Source: CAWCUZ01 sp963798795 (GTDB lineage Bacteria; Acidobacteriota; Vicinamibacteria; Vicinamibacterales; SCN-69-37). From it: 64,000 nt of DNA. Each line of letters begins with the position of its first letter. The stretch's first letter is position 1. The position numbers and the translations under genes were made by a program. The stretch is taken from assembly GCA_963798795.1 (NCBI GenBank), contig CAWCUZ010000001.1, positions 2,604,001 to 2,668,000 on the forward strand. The letters are read 5' to 3'. The notes under the pieces were generated by a model. That model was given only the letters and a program-made list of their open reading frames with translations, ran no database searches and was not told where the DNA came from. Positions 9,475 to 20,099 of this stretch are shown piece after piece.

Positions 9475-12268
9475 ATGCGAGCGCGCGCCCTGCTCGGGCT
9501 CGTGCTGCTCCTGTTCGTCCTGCTGCTGGCCATCCCGTCGATCGCGACTTTCTACACCGACTGGCTCTGGTTCTCGCAGATGGGCTACCAGGGCGTCTTC
9601 CTGCGCACGCTCAACGCCCAGTTGTTCGTCTTCGCAGCGGCCTTCGTCGTCGCGTACCTGTTCTTCTATCTGAATTTCCTGGTGGCGCGCCGCTCGCTGC
9701 ATCGTCCGCATCTGATCCTGGGGACGTCGCAGACCGGAGAGCCGATCGTCGTCCAGACCCGGAGCGTGTCCGGGCTGGCGATGCCGATTGCCATCGTGCT
9801 CGGGCTCGGCATCGCCATCTCCGCGTCGAACGGCTGGCTCGGGTGGCTCAACTTCTTTCACGCCGTGCCGTTCGGCAGGAGCGATCCGCTGTTCGGCCGT
9901 GACGTCGCCTTCTACGTCTTCAAGCTCCCGGTCTACGAGGACCTGCGCAGCCAGTTGATGGTCATGGCCGTGCTGAGCCTGATCGGCTGCGGCCTGCTCT
10001 ACCTGCTGTCGGGCGGGCTCGTCATCGAAGCGCGGTTCGGCGTGGCGCTCTGGCCGAGGCTCCGGCTCATCCCCGCCGCCCGCCGCCACCTGTCATTGCT
10101 CGGCGCGATGGTCCTCGGGCTGATGGCCTGGGGCTCGTGGCTCGAGATGCGCCACATGCTGCTCACGCCGGCCAGCATCCTGTTCGGCGCGTCGTACGCG
10201 GACGTCCACGCGCGTCTGCCGTTTTTCTGGGCCGATCTGGTCGTGCTGGCGATCGCGGCGCTCGTGGCGGTGTGGTACGCCTTCAGCCAGCGCCGGTGGA
10301 TCCTCCCGATCGCGCTGGTCGGGTACGTGGTCGTGTCGGCCGCCGGCGGCCTGTACAGCAGCTTCATGCAGCGGCTGGTGGTGACGCCGAACGAGCAGCT
10401 GAAGGAGCAGCCGTACATTCTCAACAACATCGCCGCCACACGGTCGGCGCTACTCCCTCGACGGGGTCGACGAACGCAATCTGTCCGGCGACGCGGAGCT
10501 GACGCCGGCCGACATCGCGAACAACGTCGGGACGATCGAGAACGTCCGGCTCTGGGACCACCAGCCGCTGCTGCAGACGTTCTCGCAGATCCAGGAAATC
10601 CGCACCTACTACGACTTCGTCAACGTCGACAACGACCGCTACACGATCGACGGCAAGTACCGGCAGGTCATGCTGTCGGCGCGCGAGCTGAACAGCGACA
10701 GCATCCAGAACCAGGCGTGGGTGAACCTGCGGTTGTTCTTCACGCACGGCTACGGGCTGACGCTCGGCCCTGTGAATCAGGTGACCACCGAAGGGCTGCC
10801 CGTGCTCTTCATCCGCGACCTGCCGCCGGTCTCCACCGTGAACCTGAAGGTGGACCAGCCGAGCATCTACTACGGCGAGCTGTCGAGCAGCTACGTCATC
10901 GTGAAGGCGCGATCGCCCGAATTCCACTACCCGCGCGGCGACGATAACGTGACCACGCGCTACGACGGCGCCGGCGGCGTGCCGGTCGGCAGTCTGCTGC
11001 GGCGACTGCTCTTTTCGCTCCGCTTCAGGACAACGGACATCCTGGTGACGGATCAGATCACGAACGAGAGCCGGATCATGTTCCACCGGCGCATCGCGGA
11101 TCGCGTCCGGACGATCGCGCCCTTCCTGTCGCTCGACGCCGACCCGTACCCGGTCCTGGCGGACGGGCGCCTCTACTGGATCCAGGACGCCTATACGACG
11201 AGCGGGAACTATCCGTACTCCAAACCGATTCAGGCGTTCGGCGGGATCAACTACATCCGCAATTCCGTGAAGATCGTCGTCGACGCCTTCAACGGCACGA
11301 CGAGCTTCTATCTGGCGGATCCGAAGGACCCGATCGCCCTGACCCTGGCCCACGTGTTCCCGGGTCTGCTGAAGCCGTTCGACCAGATGCCGGAAGCGTT
11401 GCGCCGGCACGTGCGGTATCCGGAGGATCTGTTCCGCATCCAGGCCGCCGTGTACACGACGTACCACATGACCAACCCGCTCGTCTTCTACAACAAGGAA
11501 GACCAGTGGCAGGTGCCGCAGCTCGATTCGGACCGGAACCCGACGCCGATGCAGCCCTTCTACACGATCATGCGGCTGCCCGGGCAGCGCCAGACGGAGT
11601 TCGTGCAGATCCTCCCGTTCACGCCGCTCCTCAAGGACAACCTCGCGGCCTGGATGGTGGCGCGCAGCGACGGCGAGCATTACGGGCACATGCTCGTGTT
11701 CCAGTTCCCCAAGCAGCAGATCGTCTACGGTCCGCGCCAGATCGTCGGGCGCATCAACCAGGACCAGGTGATCTCGCCGCAGATCACGCTCTGGAACCAG
11801 CAGGGCTCGGAAGTGATCTGGGGCACCCTGCTCGTCGTTCCGATCGAAGAATCGCTGCTCTACGTCCGGCCCCTGTACCTGCGCTCGCCCGAAGGCCGAA
11901 TCCCCGAGCTCAAACGCGTCGTGGTCGCCTATCAGAGCCGCACCCAGAGCCGGATCGTCATGGCCGAGACCCTGAAGCGGGCGCTCGTCGAGATCTTCGG
12001 GCAGTCGGTGGCCCCCGCCCTGCCTGCCGACCAGCTCGGCCGGGAGGCCACTTCGGTCGTGCCCTCGCCCGCAGAAGAAGCCGCCGCGCCGGCGGCCGGG
12101 CTGCCGGCGCCCGCGCAGCCGACGCTCGAGGAGCTGGCGGCCGAGGCGCTGACGCACCTCGGTCGCGCCGAGCAGGCGCAGCGCGCCGGCGACTGGGCGA
12201 CCTACGGCGAGGAACAGAAGAAACTGAAGGACGTCCTCGAGCGGATGAGCAAGCTCAAGAAGCTGTAG
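9475..12268 (+). CDS. UPF0182 family membrane protein (one frameshift near 10,450)
   Basis: A protein of about 930 residues. The first ~320 residues contain about seven transmembrane helices (ALLGLVLLLFVLLLAIPSIA, FAAAFVVAYLFFYLNFL, AMPIAIVLGLGIAISA and others); the rest is a large soluble domain, presumably extracytoplasmic, with family-like blocks LLQTFSQIQEIRTYYDFVNV, DRYTIDGKYRQVMLSARELN and INQDQVISPQITLWNQQGSE, and an Ala/Pro/Glu-rich C-terminal tail. This matches UPF0182 in length and layout; its function is unknown. The frame changes at about 10,445-10,455: upstream ...LNNIAATRSA, downstream YSLDGVDERNLSGDAELTPA. Start ATG 9475 is preceded by GAGGAG. The stop overlaps the convergent MBL hydrolase by 14 bases. 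Confidence 0.85.
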
Positions 12269-13190
12269 CGGATCGCGCCGCCTTCTTCCGCCAGTAGCGC
12301 GCCAGTCCCAGCCACGACAGATCGAATCGACCCGCCCGCGAGTACGCCAGCGCTTCGTCGCGGCTCGTGGCGCGCTGCATGTCCAGCATCACCTCGTCGG
12401 TGAACTGCCGGATCCGCTCCTCGTCCGTGCCGGGCCGATCGAGCTGCGCGCGCACGCGGTCGCTCCAGGCGTCCGTCCGCTCCCAGAGCGCCTGCACGTG
12501 AACGCGAGGGGCCGACTGCGGGCCGAAATGGGTGAGAAACAGGACGTCGGGATGCCACGCCAGGATACGGTGCGTGCTGGCGCGCCAGGCCTCCAGGTCA
12601 ATGTCGGGCGGCGGGGTCGGCGGCAGCACCACCCGGCCGCTCGGGCGGCAGATGCCCGCCGTATCCCCCACGAACGCGATGCCGGCGTCGCGCAGGAAGT
12701 AGCTGACGTGATGTCGCGCGTGGCCCGGCGTCCACATCGATTCCAGATTGTGTCCCACGATCTCGAGCCGATCCGCATCGCCCAGCACCCGCACCCGATC
12801 GGCCGGCACCGGGCGCACCTCTCCCCAGAGACGGTCCATGTCGCTGCCGTAGAGCTGGGTCGCGCTCGCGAGCAGCCTCGAGGGATCGACGAGGTGGCGT
12901 GCGCCGTGCGCGTGCACGAACACCATGGCGCCGGGACAGGACGCCAGGAGCGTGCCGGCGGCGCCGGCGTGGTCGAGGTGAACATGCGTCAGCAGGATGG
13001 CGCGGACGTCGCCGAGACCGAAGCCGCGGCGGTCGAGCGCGCGCGTCAGGGTCCGGAGGGCCGTGGACGGCCCCGGGTCGATGAGCGCCACGCCCTGCCG
13101 GCCGTGCAGGACGACCGTCGCGATGATGCCCGCCTCCCCGAGAAACTCGAGGTCCACGGCGTGGACGCCCGTGGCGAGGGCGGTCGTCAC
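12255..13190 (-). CDS. MBL-fold metallo-hydrolase
   Basis: About 311 residues with the metallo-beta-lactamase signature THVHLDHAGAAGTLL (HxHxDH), a preceding VALIDPGPSTALRTL strand, TPGHARHHVSYFLRDAGIAF with the third metal His, GDTAG with the bridging Asp, and a late LTHFGPQ carrying the last His. The set is complete, so it should bind two metals and hydrolyse a substrate such as a thioester or lactone, which I cannot name. The start is GTG at 13190-13188, chosen because it overlaps the amidohydrolase stop in a GTGA. The C-terminal ~90 residues (QALWERTDAWSDRVRAQL...) are helical. It probably forms an operon with the upstream amidohydrolase. Confidence 0.85.
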   Translation of the reverse strand: MTTALATGVHAVDLEFLGEAGIIATVVLHGRQGVALIDPGPSTALRTLTRALDRRGFGLGDVRAILLTHVHLDHAGAAGTLLASCPGAMVFVHAHGARHLVDPSRLLASATQLYGSDMDRLWGEVRPVPADRVRVLGDADRLEIVGHNLESMWTPGHARHHVSYFLRDAGIAFVGDTAGICRPSGRVVLPPTPPPDIDLEAWRASTHRILAWHPDVLFLTHFGPQSAPRVHVQALWERTDAWSDRVRAQLDRPGTDEERIRQFTDEVMLDMQRATSRDEALAYSRAGRFDLSWLGLARYWRKKAARSATAS

Positions 13191-14509
13191 TGCGGTCCCT
13201 TGTACACCACGCCGCCCTTCATCACGAACGTGATCCGGCGCAGCTCCGAGATATCCGCGATCGGATCGCCCGCAACGGCGACGAGATCGGCGAAGCGTCC
13301 GGCCTGAATCGACCCGATCCGATCCGAGGCGCCAATCAGGTCTGCCGCGTTGCGGGTCGCCGACAGAATCGCTTCCATTGGCGGCATGCCCGCTTCCACC
13401 ATGTAGCCGAACTCGCGGGCGTTCTCGCCATGGTTCGACACGCCCGAGTCGGTGCCGAACGCGATCTTCACGCCCGCCGCATAGGCCCGCCGAAACATGT
13501 CCTGGATGAGCGGCCCGATGCGCGCGGCCTTCTCCTGCACGGTCGGCGCGAAGTAGCCGGGCTGCAGCGCCAGCTCGGCCACGGTCTTGCCGGCGATGAT
13601 CGTCGGTACCAGGTACGTCCCGCGCTGGTTGAACAGCCGGAAGGTCTCGGCATCCGCGTACGTGCCGTGCTCGATCGAATCGACGCCCGCGCGGATGGCC
13701 GCTTCGATGCCCTTCTTGCCATGCGCGTGCGCCGCCACCTTCATCCCGAGCAGGTGCGCGGCCTCGACGATGGCGTCCATTTCCGCTCCGGTGAACTGCT
13801 GCGCGTCGCCGGAATCGCCAATCGAGAGCACGCCGCCGGTCGCCGTGATCTTGATGAGGTCGGCGCCGTACTTGTGCTGGTACCGGACGGCCTTGCGCGC
13901 CTCGTCGGGGCTGTCGACGATCCCGTCCTCCCAGGTCGGCGCCTTCCACAGGTCCGGCCGCAGGCCGCCCTGGTCGCCGTGTCCGCCGGTGACGCTCAGG
14001 ATCACGCGCGCTGTCCACATCCTGGGCCCGGGAACGATGCCGACCTCGATCGCGCGCTTGAGCGCCACGTCGGCACCGCCGTTGGCGCCCACGTTTCGAA
14101 TCGTCGTGAACCCGGCGTCGAGCGTCCGTTTCGCGTAGGCCGTCGACCGCACGGCATCGTCGAGCGGGGTCTCGGTGGCGGCGCGAACGAGGGCGTTCTC
14201 GAGGCCCTCTTCGGTGATGTGCGTATGGCAGTCGATGAGGCCGGGCAGGACGGTCGCGTTGCGCAGGTCGATGATGCGCGCGCCCGCCGGCGCCTGCCAG
14301 CCGTCCCGCACGCCCACAATCCGGTCCTTGGCGATGAAGACGGACGCCTGCCGCCGCACGGTGGTCCCCACGCCGTCGATCAGTCGTCCCGCCTGCACGA
14401 CGAGGTCGGCTTCCGGCGTCGGCGCCTGAGCCGGCACGCCGGTGCTCAGCAGCCACGGCAGGCCCAGCACGGGCCCCGCGAGCAGAAGCCACCGCTTCGT
14501 CAACCGCAT
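13187..14509 (-). CDS. Secreted metal-dependent amidohydrolase (prolidase-like)
   Basis: 440 residues with an N-terminal signal sequence (RWLLLAGPVLGLPWLLSTGV PAQA). Family motifs are complete: GLIDCHTHITEEG with the first two His ligands, DLIKITATGGVLSIG with the likely carboxylated Lys, KVAAHAHGKKGIEAAIRAG, SIEHGTYAD, and FGTDSGVSNHGENAREF with the catalytic Asp. The order fits the imidazolonepropionase/Xaa-Pro dipeptidase-like amidohydrolases, many of which are exported. Substrate cannot be told from sequence. It is the first gene of a two-gene unit with the MBL hydrolase. A TAGAAT -10-like box and GGAGG precede the ATG. Confidence 0.88.
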   Translation of the reverse strand: MRLTKRWLLLAGPVLGLPWLLSTGVPAQAPTPEADLVVQAGRLIDGVGTTVRRQASVFIAKDRIVGVRDGWQAPAGARIIDLRNATVLPGLIDCHTHITEEGLENALVRAATETPLDDAVRSTAYAKRTLDAGFTTIRNVGANGGADVALKRAIEVGIVPGPRMWTARVILSVTGGHGDQGGLRPDLWKAPTWEDGIVDSPDEARKAVRYQHKYGADLIKITATGGVLSIGDSGDAQQFTGAEMDAIVEAAHLLGMKVAAHAHGKKGIEAAIRAGVDSIEHGTYADAETFRLFNQRGTYLVPTIIAGKTVAELALQPGYFAPTVQEKAARIGPLIQDMFRRAYAAGVKIAFGTDSGVSNHGENAREFGYMVEAGMPPMEAILSATRNAADLIGASDRIGSIQAGRFADLVAVAGDPIADISELRRITFVMKGGVVYKGPQ

Positions 14510-14529
14510 GTCAGCCTCCAGTCGCGGTC

Positions 14530-14560
14530 ATTCTACCGGGTCCACCAGGTGCGCTAGGCT
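14530..14560. promoter_or_regulatory. Divergent promoter pair between amidohydrolase and clpS
   Basis: The 61-base gap between the two divergent genes holds a TAGAAT box on the minus strand (14535-14530), followed at a suitable distance by GGAGG and the amidohydrolase ATG. On the plus strand TAGGCT (14555-14560) ends ten bases before the clpS ATG, which would place the clpS transcript start within a few bases of the start codon. No convincing -35 element was seen. This is pattern reading only. Confidence 0.4.
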
Positions 14561-14570
14561 TGTCCGAGCG

Positions 14571-14873
14571 ATGGATCAGACCCGCGGCGACGTCAAGGAG
14601 CGGCCGAAGACCCGGCACCAGGAGCCGACCCCCTTCCAGGTCGTCCTCCTCAACGACGACTACACGACGATGGAGTTCGTGGTGCACGTCCTGGAATCGG
14701 TCTTTCAAAAATCGCCGTCCGAGGCCTACCGGATCATGCTCCAGGTCCACGTCAACGGCCGTGGCCTGGCCGGGGTGTATCCCTGGGAGGTCGCCGAGAC
14801 CAAAGTTGAAACCGTCACGACGATGGCGAGGGATGCGGGGTATCCGCTGAGGGCGGCGATCGAAGAGACGTAG
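14571..14873 (+). CDS. clpS: ATP-dependent Clp protease adaptor ClpS
   Basis: 100 residues: a short polar N terminus, then the ClpS core PFQVVLLNDDYTTMEFVVHV, LESVFQKSPSEAYRIMLQVH and GRGLAGVYPWEVAETKVETV. NDDYTTMEFV is the N-degron pocket signature and the VH and G residues of the second motif bind the ClpA N domain. ClpS directs N-end-rule substrates to ClpAP. Start ATG 14571 gives the normal length; longer upstream versions have no family sequence. clpA follows after a 314-base spacer filled with repeats, so the pair are partners although not tightly linked. Confidence 0.95.
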   Translation: MDQTRGDVKERPKTRHQEPTPFQVVLLNDDYTTMEFVVHVLESVFQKSPSEAYRIMLQVHVNGRGLAGVYPWEVAETKVETVTTMARDAGYPLRAAIEET

Positions 14874-15165
14874 GGGTGCGAGGTGCGGGGTGCGGGGTGC
14901 GAGGGGTGCGAGGGTGCGGAGTGCGAGGGGTGCCGGGTGCGAGGGGTGCGAGGGTGCGGAGTGCGAGGGGTGCCGGGTGCGAGGGGTGCGAGGGTGCGGA
15001 GTGCGAGGGGTGCCGGGTGCGAGGGGTGCGAGGGTGCGGAGTGCGAGGGGTGCCGGGTGCGAGGGGTGCGGGGTGCGAGGGGGTGCGGGGTGCGGGGTGC
15101 CCAGTGCCGGGGACCGGCGCCGCGTACGCGCACCTCGCACCCCGCACCTCGCACCCCGCACCACA
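14874..15165. repeat. G-rich tandem repeat between clpS and clpA (four 40-bp units)
   Basis: Four identical 40-base units occupy 14901-15060, each built from variants of the heptamer GTGCGAG/GTGCGGG (unit begins GAGGGGTGCGAGGGTGCGGA and ends GTGCCGGGTGC). Heptamer-like copies continue on both sides (14878-14900, 15061-15098). At 15129-15163 the complementary words CGCACCTCGCACCCCGCAC appear, so the left and right parts can pair around a ~30-base loop. The strand is very G-rich and purine-biased. Forty is not a multiple of three, and the open frames across it (RGVRGCGVRG...) are low-complexity, so it is not coding. It fills nearly the whole clpS-clpA gap. Confidence 0.9.
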
Positions 15166-15169
15166 CCGC

Positions 15170-15175
15170 TATAAT
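15170..15175 (+). promoter_or_regulatory. Perfect -10 box TATAAT before clpA
   Basis: TATAAT lies 12 bases upstream of the clpA ATG, immediately after the inverted heptamer block. In a 70% GC genome a perfect -10 hexamer is unlikely by chance. It would put the transcript start about six bases before the ATG, giving a nearly leaderless mRNA, and no ribosome binding site is visible in between. No clear -35 element. Confidence 0.6.
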
Positions 15176-15187
15176 CGAAAGAGCGTC

Positions 15188-17542
<2,355 letters not shown>

Positions 17543-17561
17543 GTCAACCGTCAATGCTGCC

Positions 17562-18122
17562 ATGTCTGAACTGAAAGTGACCGACCGCCGATGGTGGGTA
17601 CGCGGCGAGGAGCCCAGCGCACCCGCCGAGGAACCCAAGCTCAAGCCGAGCTACGTCGAGGAGCTCGAGGCGCGGATTGCCGCCAAGGATCTCGAGCTGC
17701 AGCAGCTGCTGGCAAAGTACCGCGGCGCCTCCGAGGAATTCGACCGCGCGCGCGCGCGGCTGCGCAAGGAAGTGAACAAGGACCTGGAGCTGGGCCGGCG
17801 CGCGATGCTGGTGTCCTTCCTGGAAGTGCTCGACAACCTCGACCGTGCGCTCGACGCCGGCGCCGGCCGGCCCGACGACCCGCTCGTCAAGGGCGTGGCC
17901 CTCGTGCGCCAGCAGTTCCTCGGTACACTCGAAGCGCTCGGCGTCACGCGAATCAATCCCCTGGGCGAGCCGTTCGACCCCGCCCGCCACGAAGCCGTCG
18001 CCAGCGTCGCCGCCACGGACGATGTGCCGGATCATCGAATCGTCGGCGTGATTCGGCCCGGGTATCTGATTGGTGACGACGTACTGCGGGCTGCGCAAGT
18101 GGCCGTGGCGACCACGGCATAG
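17562..18122 (+). CDS. grpE: GrpE nucleotide exchange factor
   Basis: 186 residues: a long N-terminal helix region (PSYVEELEARIAAKDLELQQ, KYRGASEEFDRARARLRKEV) with coiled-coil character, then the GrpE core LEVLDNLDRALDAG, VRQQFLGTLEALGVTRINPL and GEPFDPARHEAVASVAATDD, ending in the beta-domain RIVGVIRPGYLIGDDVLRAA. GrpE releases ADP from DnaK. It follows clpA by 19 bases and is probably co-transcribed with it; no dnaK or dnaJ is in the window. The N terminus contains the unusual RRWWVRGEEPSAPAEEPK. Confidence 0.93.
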   Translation: MSELKVTDRRWWVRGEEPSAPAEEPKLKPSYVEELEARIAAKDLELQQLLAKYRGASEEFDRARARLRKEVNKDLELGRRAMLVSFLEVLDNLDRALDAGAGRPDDPLVKGVALVRQQFLGTLEALGVTRINPLGEPFDPARHEAVASVAATDDVPDHRIVGVIRPGYLIGDDVLRAAQVAVATTA

Positions 18123-18144
18123 CGCTCCCGGCTCCCGGCGCAGG

Positions 18145-18196
18145 GGTCCGGGTCTGAAGATGCTATGCAGGTCGGGCGGTGGAAGAGACCCGGACC
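18145..18196. terminator. Hairpin between convergent grpE and GT39 gene
   Basis: GGTCCGGGTCT (18145-18155) pairs perfectly with AGACCCGGACC (18186-18196), an 11-bp GC-rich stem with a 30-base loop. It sits between two convergent stop codons and could act as a two-way terminator or mRNA 3' stabiliser. There is no T-run, so it is not a classic intrinsic terminator. Confidence 0.5.
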
Positions 18197-18217
18197 TACC
18201 TCACGCTGGGCTCTGGG

Positions 18218-20099
18218 CTACCTGCTCAACGTGATCGTGGCCGGCGGAGCGGGCGCGGCGCAGCGGGTGTCCTCGAATGTCTCGCGATAGGTCGGCACAT
18301 TGGAATTGGGCGCCGCGGCGGGTGACAGGTCGTAGAGCAGGATCTTCGCCGGTCCCTCATAGATGAAGACGGGCGGCCGATCGAAGACGCCGAGCGTCTG
18401 CTCACCCGGGAAGCGCGACGTGAACCTGGGAATCTCCCAGTCCTCGAGCAGCGCGTACGGATGCACGCCATGCGCATCCAGCCACGCCACGCTCCGATCG
18501 AGCCACTGGTCGTCGAGATTGTCGTAGCGCAGCGTCATGCGTCCGCCGTAGTAGCGCACCGAACCGCTGTGCTGCAGCGTGTAGATCACGCTGTTCCCGG
18601 GCGTGGACTCGCGGGTGAGCCGCGCCGCCGTCACGTACCGCCGTTCGCCCTGCCACAGACCGAAGACCCCGCGCGCGTACGCCGTATGCAGGCCCCAGAT
18701 TCCGAGCACCGCCACGGCGCCCCAGCCCGCCACGCGCGCCGCAGGTCTCCCCGACCGCGTCAACGCTACGACGAGGCCCGCCAAACCCAGCATCATGAAC
18801 GGCCAGGAGGGCAGCAGGAAACGGAGATACCACCAGTCGTCGAAGACGAGGTACGTCGCATACATCGCCCACAACGCCGCGACGAACAGCACGACGACGA
18901 CGAAGACCCGGCGGTCTCTGGCGGCCGGCCAGAGGCTTCGCAGCGGCACAACGAGCGCGGCCAGACCAGCCAGAACGACCGGCGTCTGGGAGCCGATCAG
19001 CCAGCTGCCGTACCGCCTGAGGTTCGGACCGACATGCGATCGACCGAACATCTCCCCGAGGCCGGCATACCCGGACGTCGTCGGCGAACCGTACAGGTAT
19101 CGATTGATCGCGGCGATGGCGAGGATGCCCGGCAGGACGCCGAGCGCGAACATCAGCGCGCGCCGGACCTGAACCCGCAGGGCCGCGCGCCCGTCCGACC
19201 CGCGCGCCGCGCTCCACCCGCGGACGACGTACCAGAGTCCAAGGAGGCCCGCGCCGAACACCAGGTTCGGCCGGATCAGGATCGCCAGCGCCGCAGAGAG
19301 GCCGGCCGCCAGCGCCGATCCGGTGCTCTCGCCCAGCAGAAAGTAGAACGCCGCCGCCCATGCGGCGGCGACCGGCACATCGGTCATCGGCCACGTGAGC
19401 ATGAACAGGAACGCCGGACTGGTCCCGACGAGCCAGGCGCCCATGAGACCCGCTGGCTCGGACCCGAGCCGCCGGCCGAGGCCGTACGTGAGCAGCACGA
19501 GGGCGGCGCCTGAGAGCGGCACGACCCAGAACATCGCGCACTGGCCGGCCAGCCCCTTCGCAGCCGCCATGAGCAGCGGCAGGCCTGGCGAATAGGTCGG
19601 GACGATCGTCCACGGATGCTCGTCGTCGCCCGGACGATATCCGAGCGGCGAGAAGCTCCAGCGCCGCGAAGGCCACGGCACCTGCTCGACCCACGACTGG
19701 TCGATCCGCAGGTTTGCGTGAAGCCACTGGTCCGCCTGGTTGACGTAGCCGTACGCATCCGAGCCGCTGGCGGCAGTCGTCGAGTACCGACAGTCCGAGC
19801 GCCAGCGTGCACAGCGCGAGTCCCCAGACGATCCACTGGACTCGTACCCGTTCCGTCACGACCAGCCAGACTCGCCGCCGGCCGCCGCTTCCGAGGAGCA
19901 GCGCCGAAAGCAGCAGCGCGGCGGCGCCGGCGATCAGCGGCCGCAGCGGCTCGTGCGTCGTCACGCTGATGCCGAGCAAACGGGTGTCGAATCCGCCGGT
20001 CAGCAGGAGCACCAGGACCCACAAAAACGACAGGGCGGTCAGCGCCAGCGCCGCGTCGGCGGCCGCGCGGCGCAGCCCTGACATCGAGGGCAGGCTCAT
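18218..20099 (-). CDS. GT-C glycosyltransferase, family 39-like, copy 1 (one frameshift near 19,780)
   Basis: Membrane glycosyltransferase of the PMT/ArnT type using a polyprenyl-linked sugar donor. Helices cover the N-terminal two-thirds; the first extracytoplasmic loop has the catalytic-type acidic segment SGSDAYGYVNQADQWL, followed by PSRRWSFSPLGYRPGDDEHP, PTYSPGLPLLMAAAK and MLTWPMTDVPVAAAWAAAFY. A soluble C-terminal part (YTLQHSGSVRYYGGRMTLRY) ends the protein. The first ~105 residues (from MSLPSMSGLRRAAADAAL) lie in another frame; a small indel at about 19,775-19,785 joins GLSV to STTAASGSDAYGYV. The start ATG (20099) overlaps the upstream paralogue's stop (ATGA), so the two are translationally coupled. 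Confidence 0.82.

Noticed and set aside
13442..14557. Plus-strand open frames opposite the amidohydrolase (e.g. 375 residues)
   Set aside because: Arg/His/Ala-rich shadow of a well-supported gene with complete metal motifs.
14901..15060. CRISPR-like array
   Set aside because: The 40-bp units are directly joined with no unique spacers, and no cas gene is in the window.
14876..15187. N-terminal extension of ClpA coding a repetitive Arg-Gly-Val-Cys peptide
   Set aside because: It is translation of the 40-bp tandem repeat; ClpA family sequence begins at ATG 15188, right after a -10 box.
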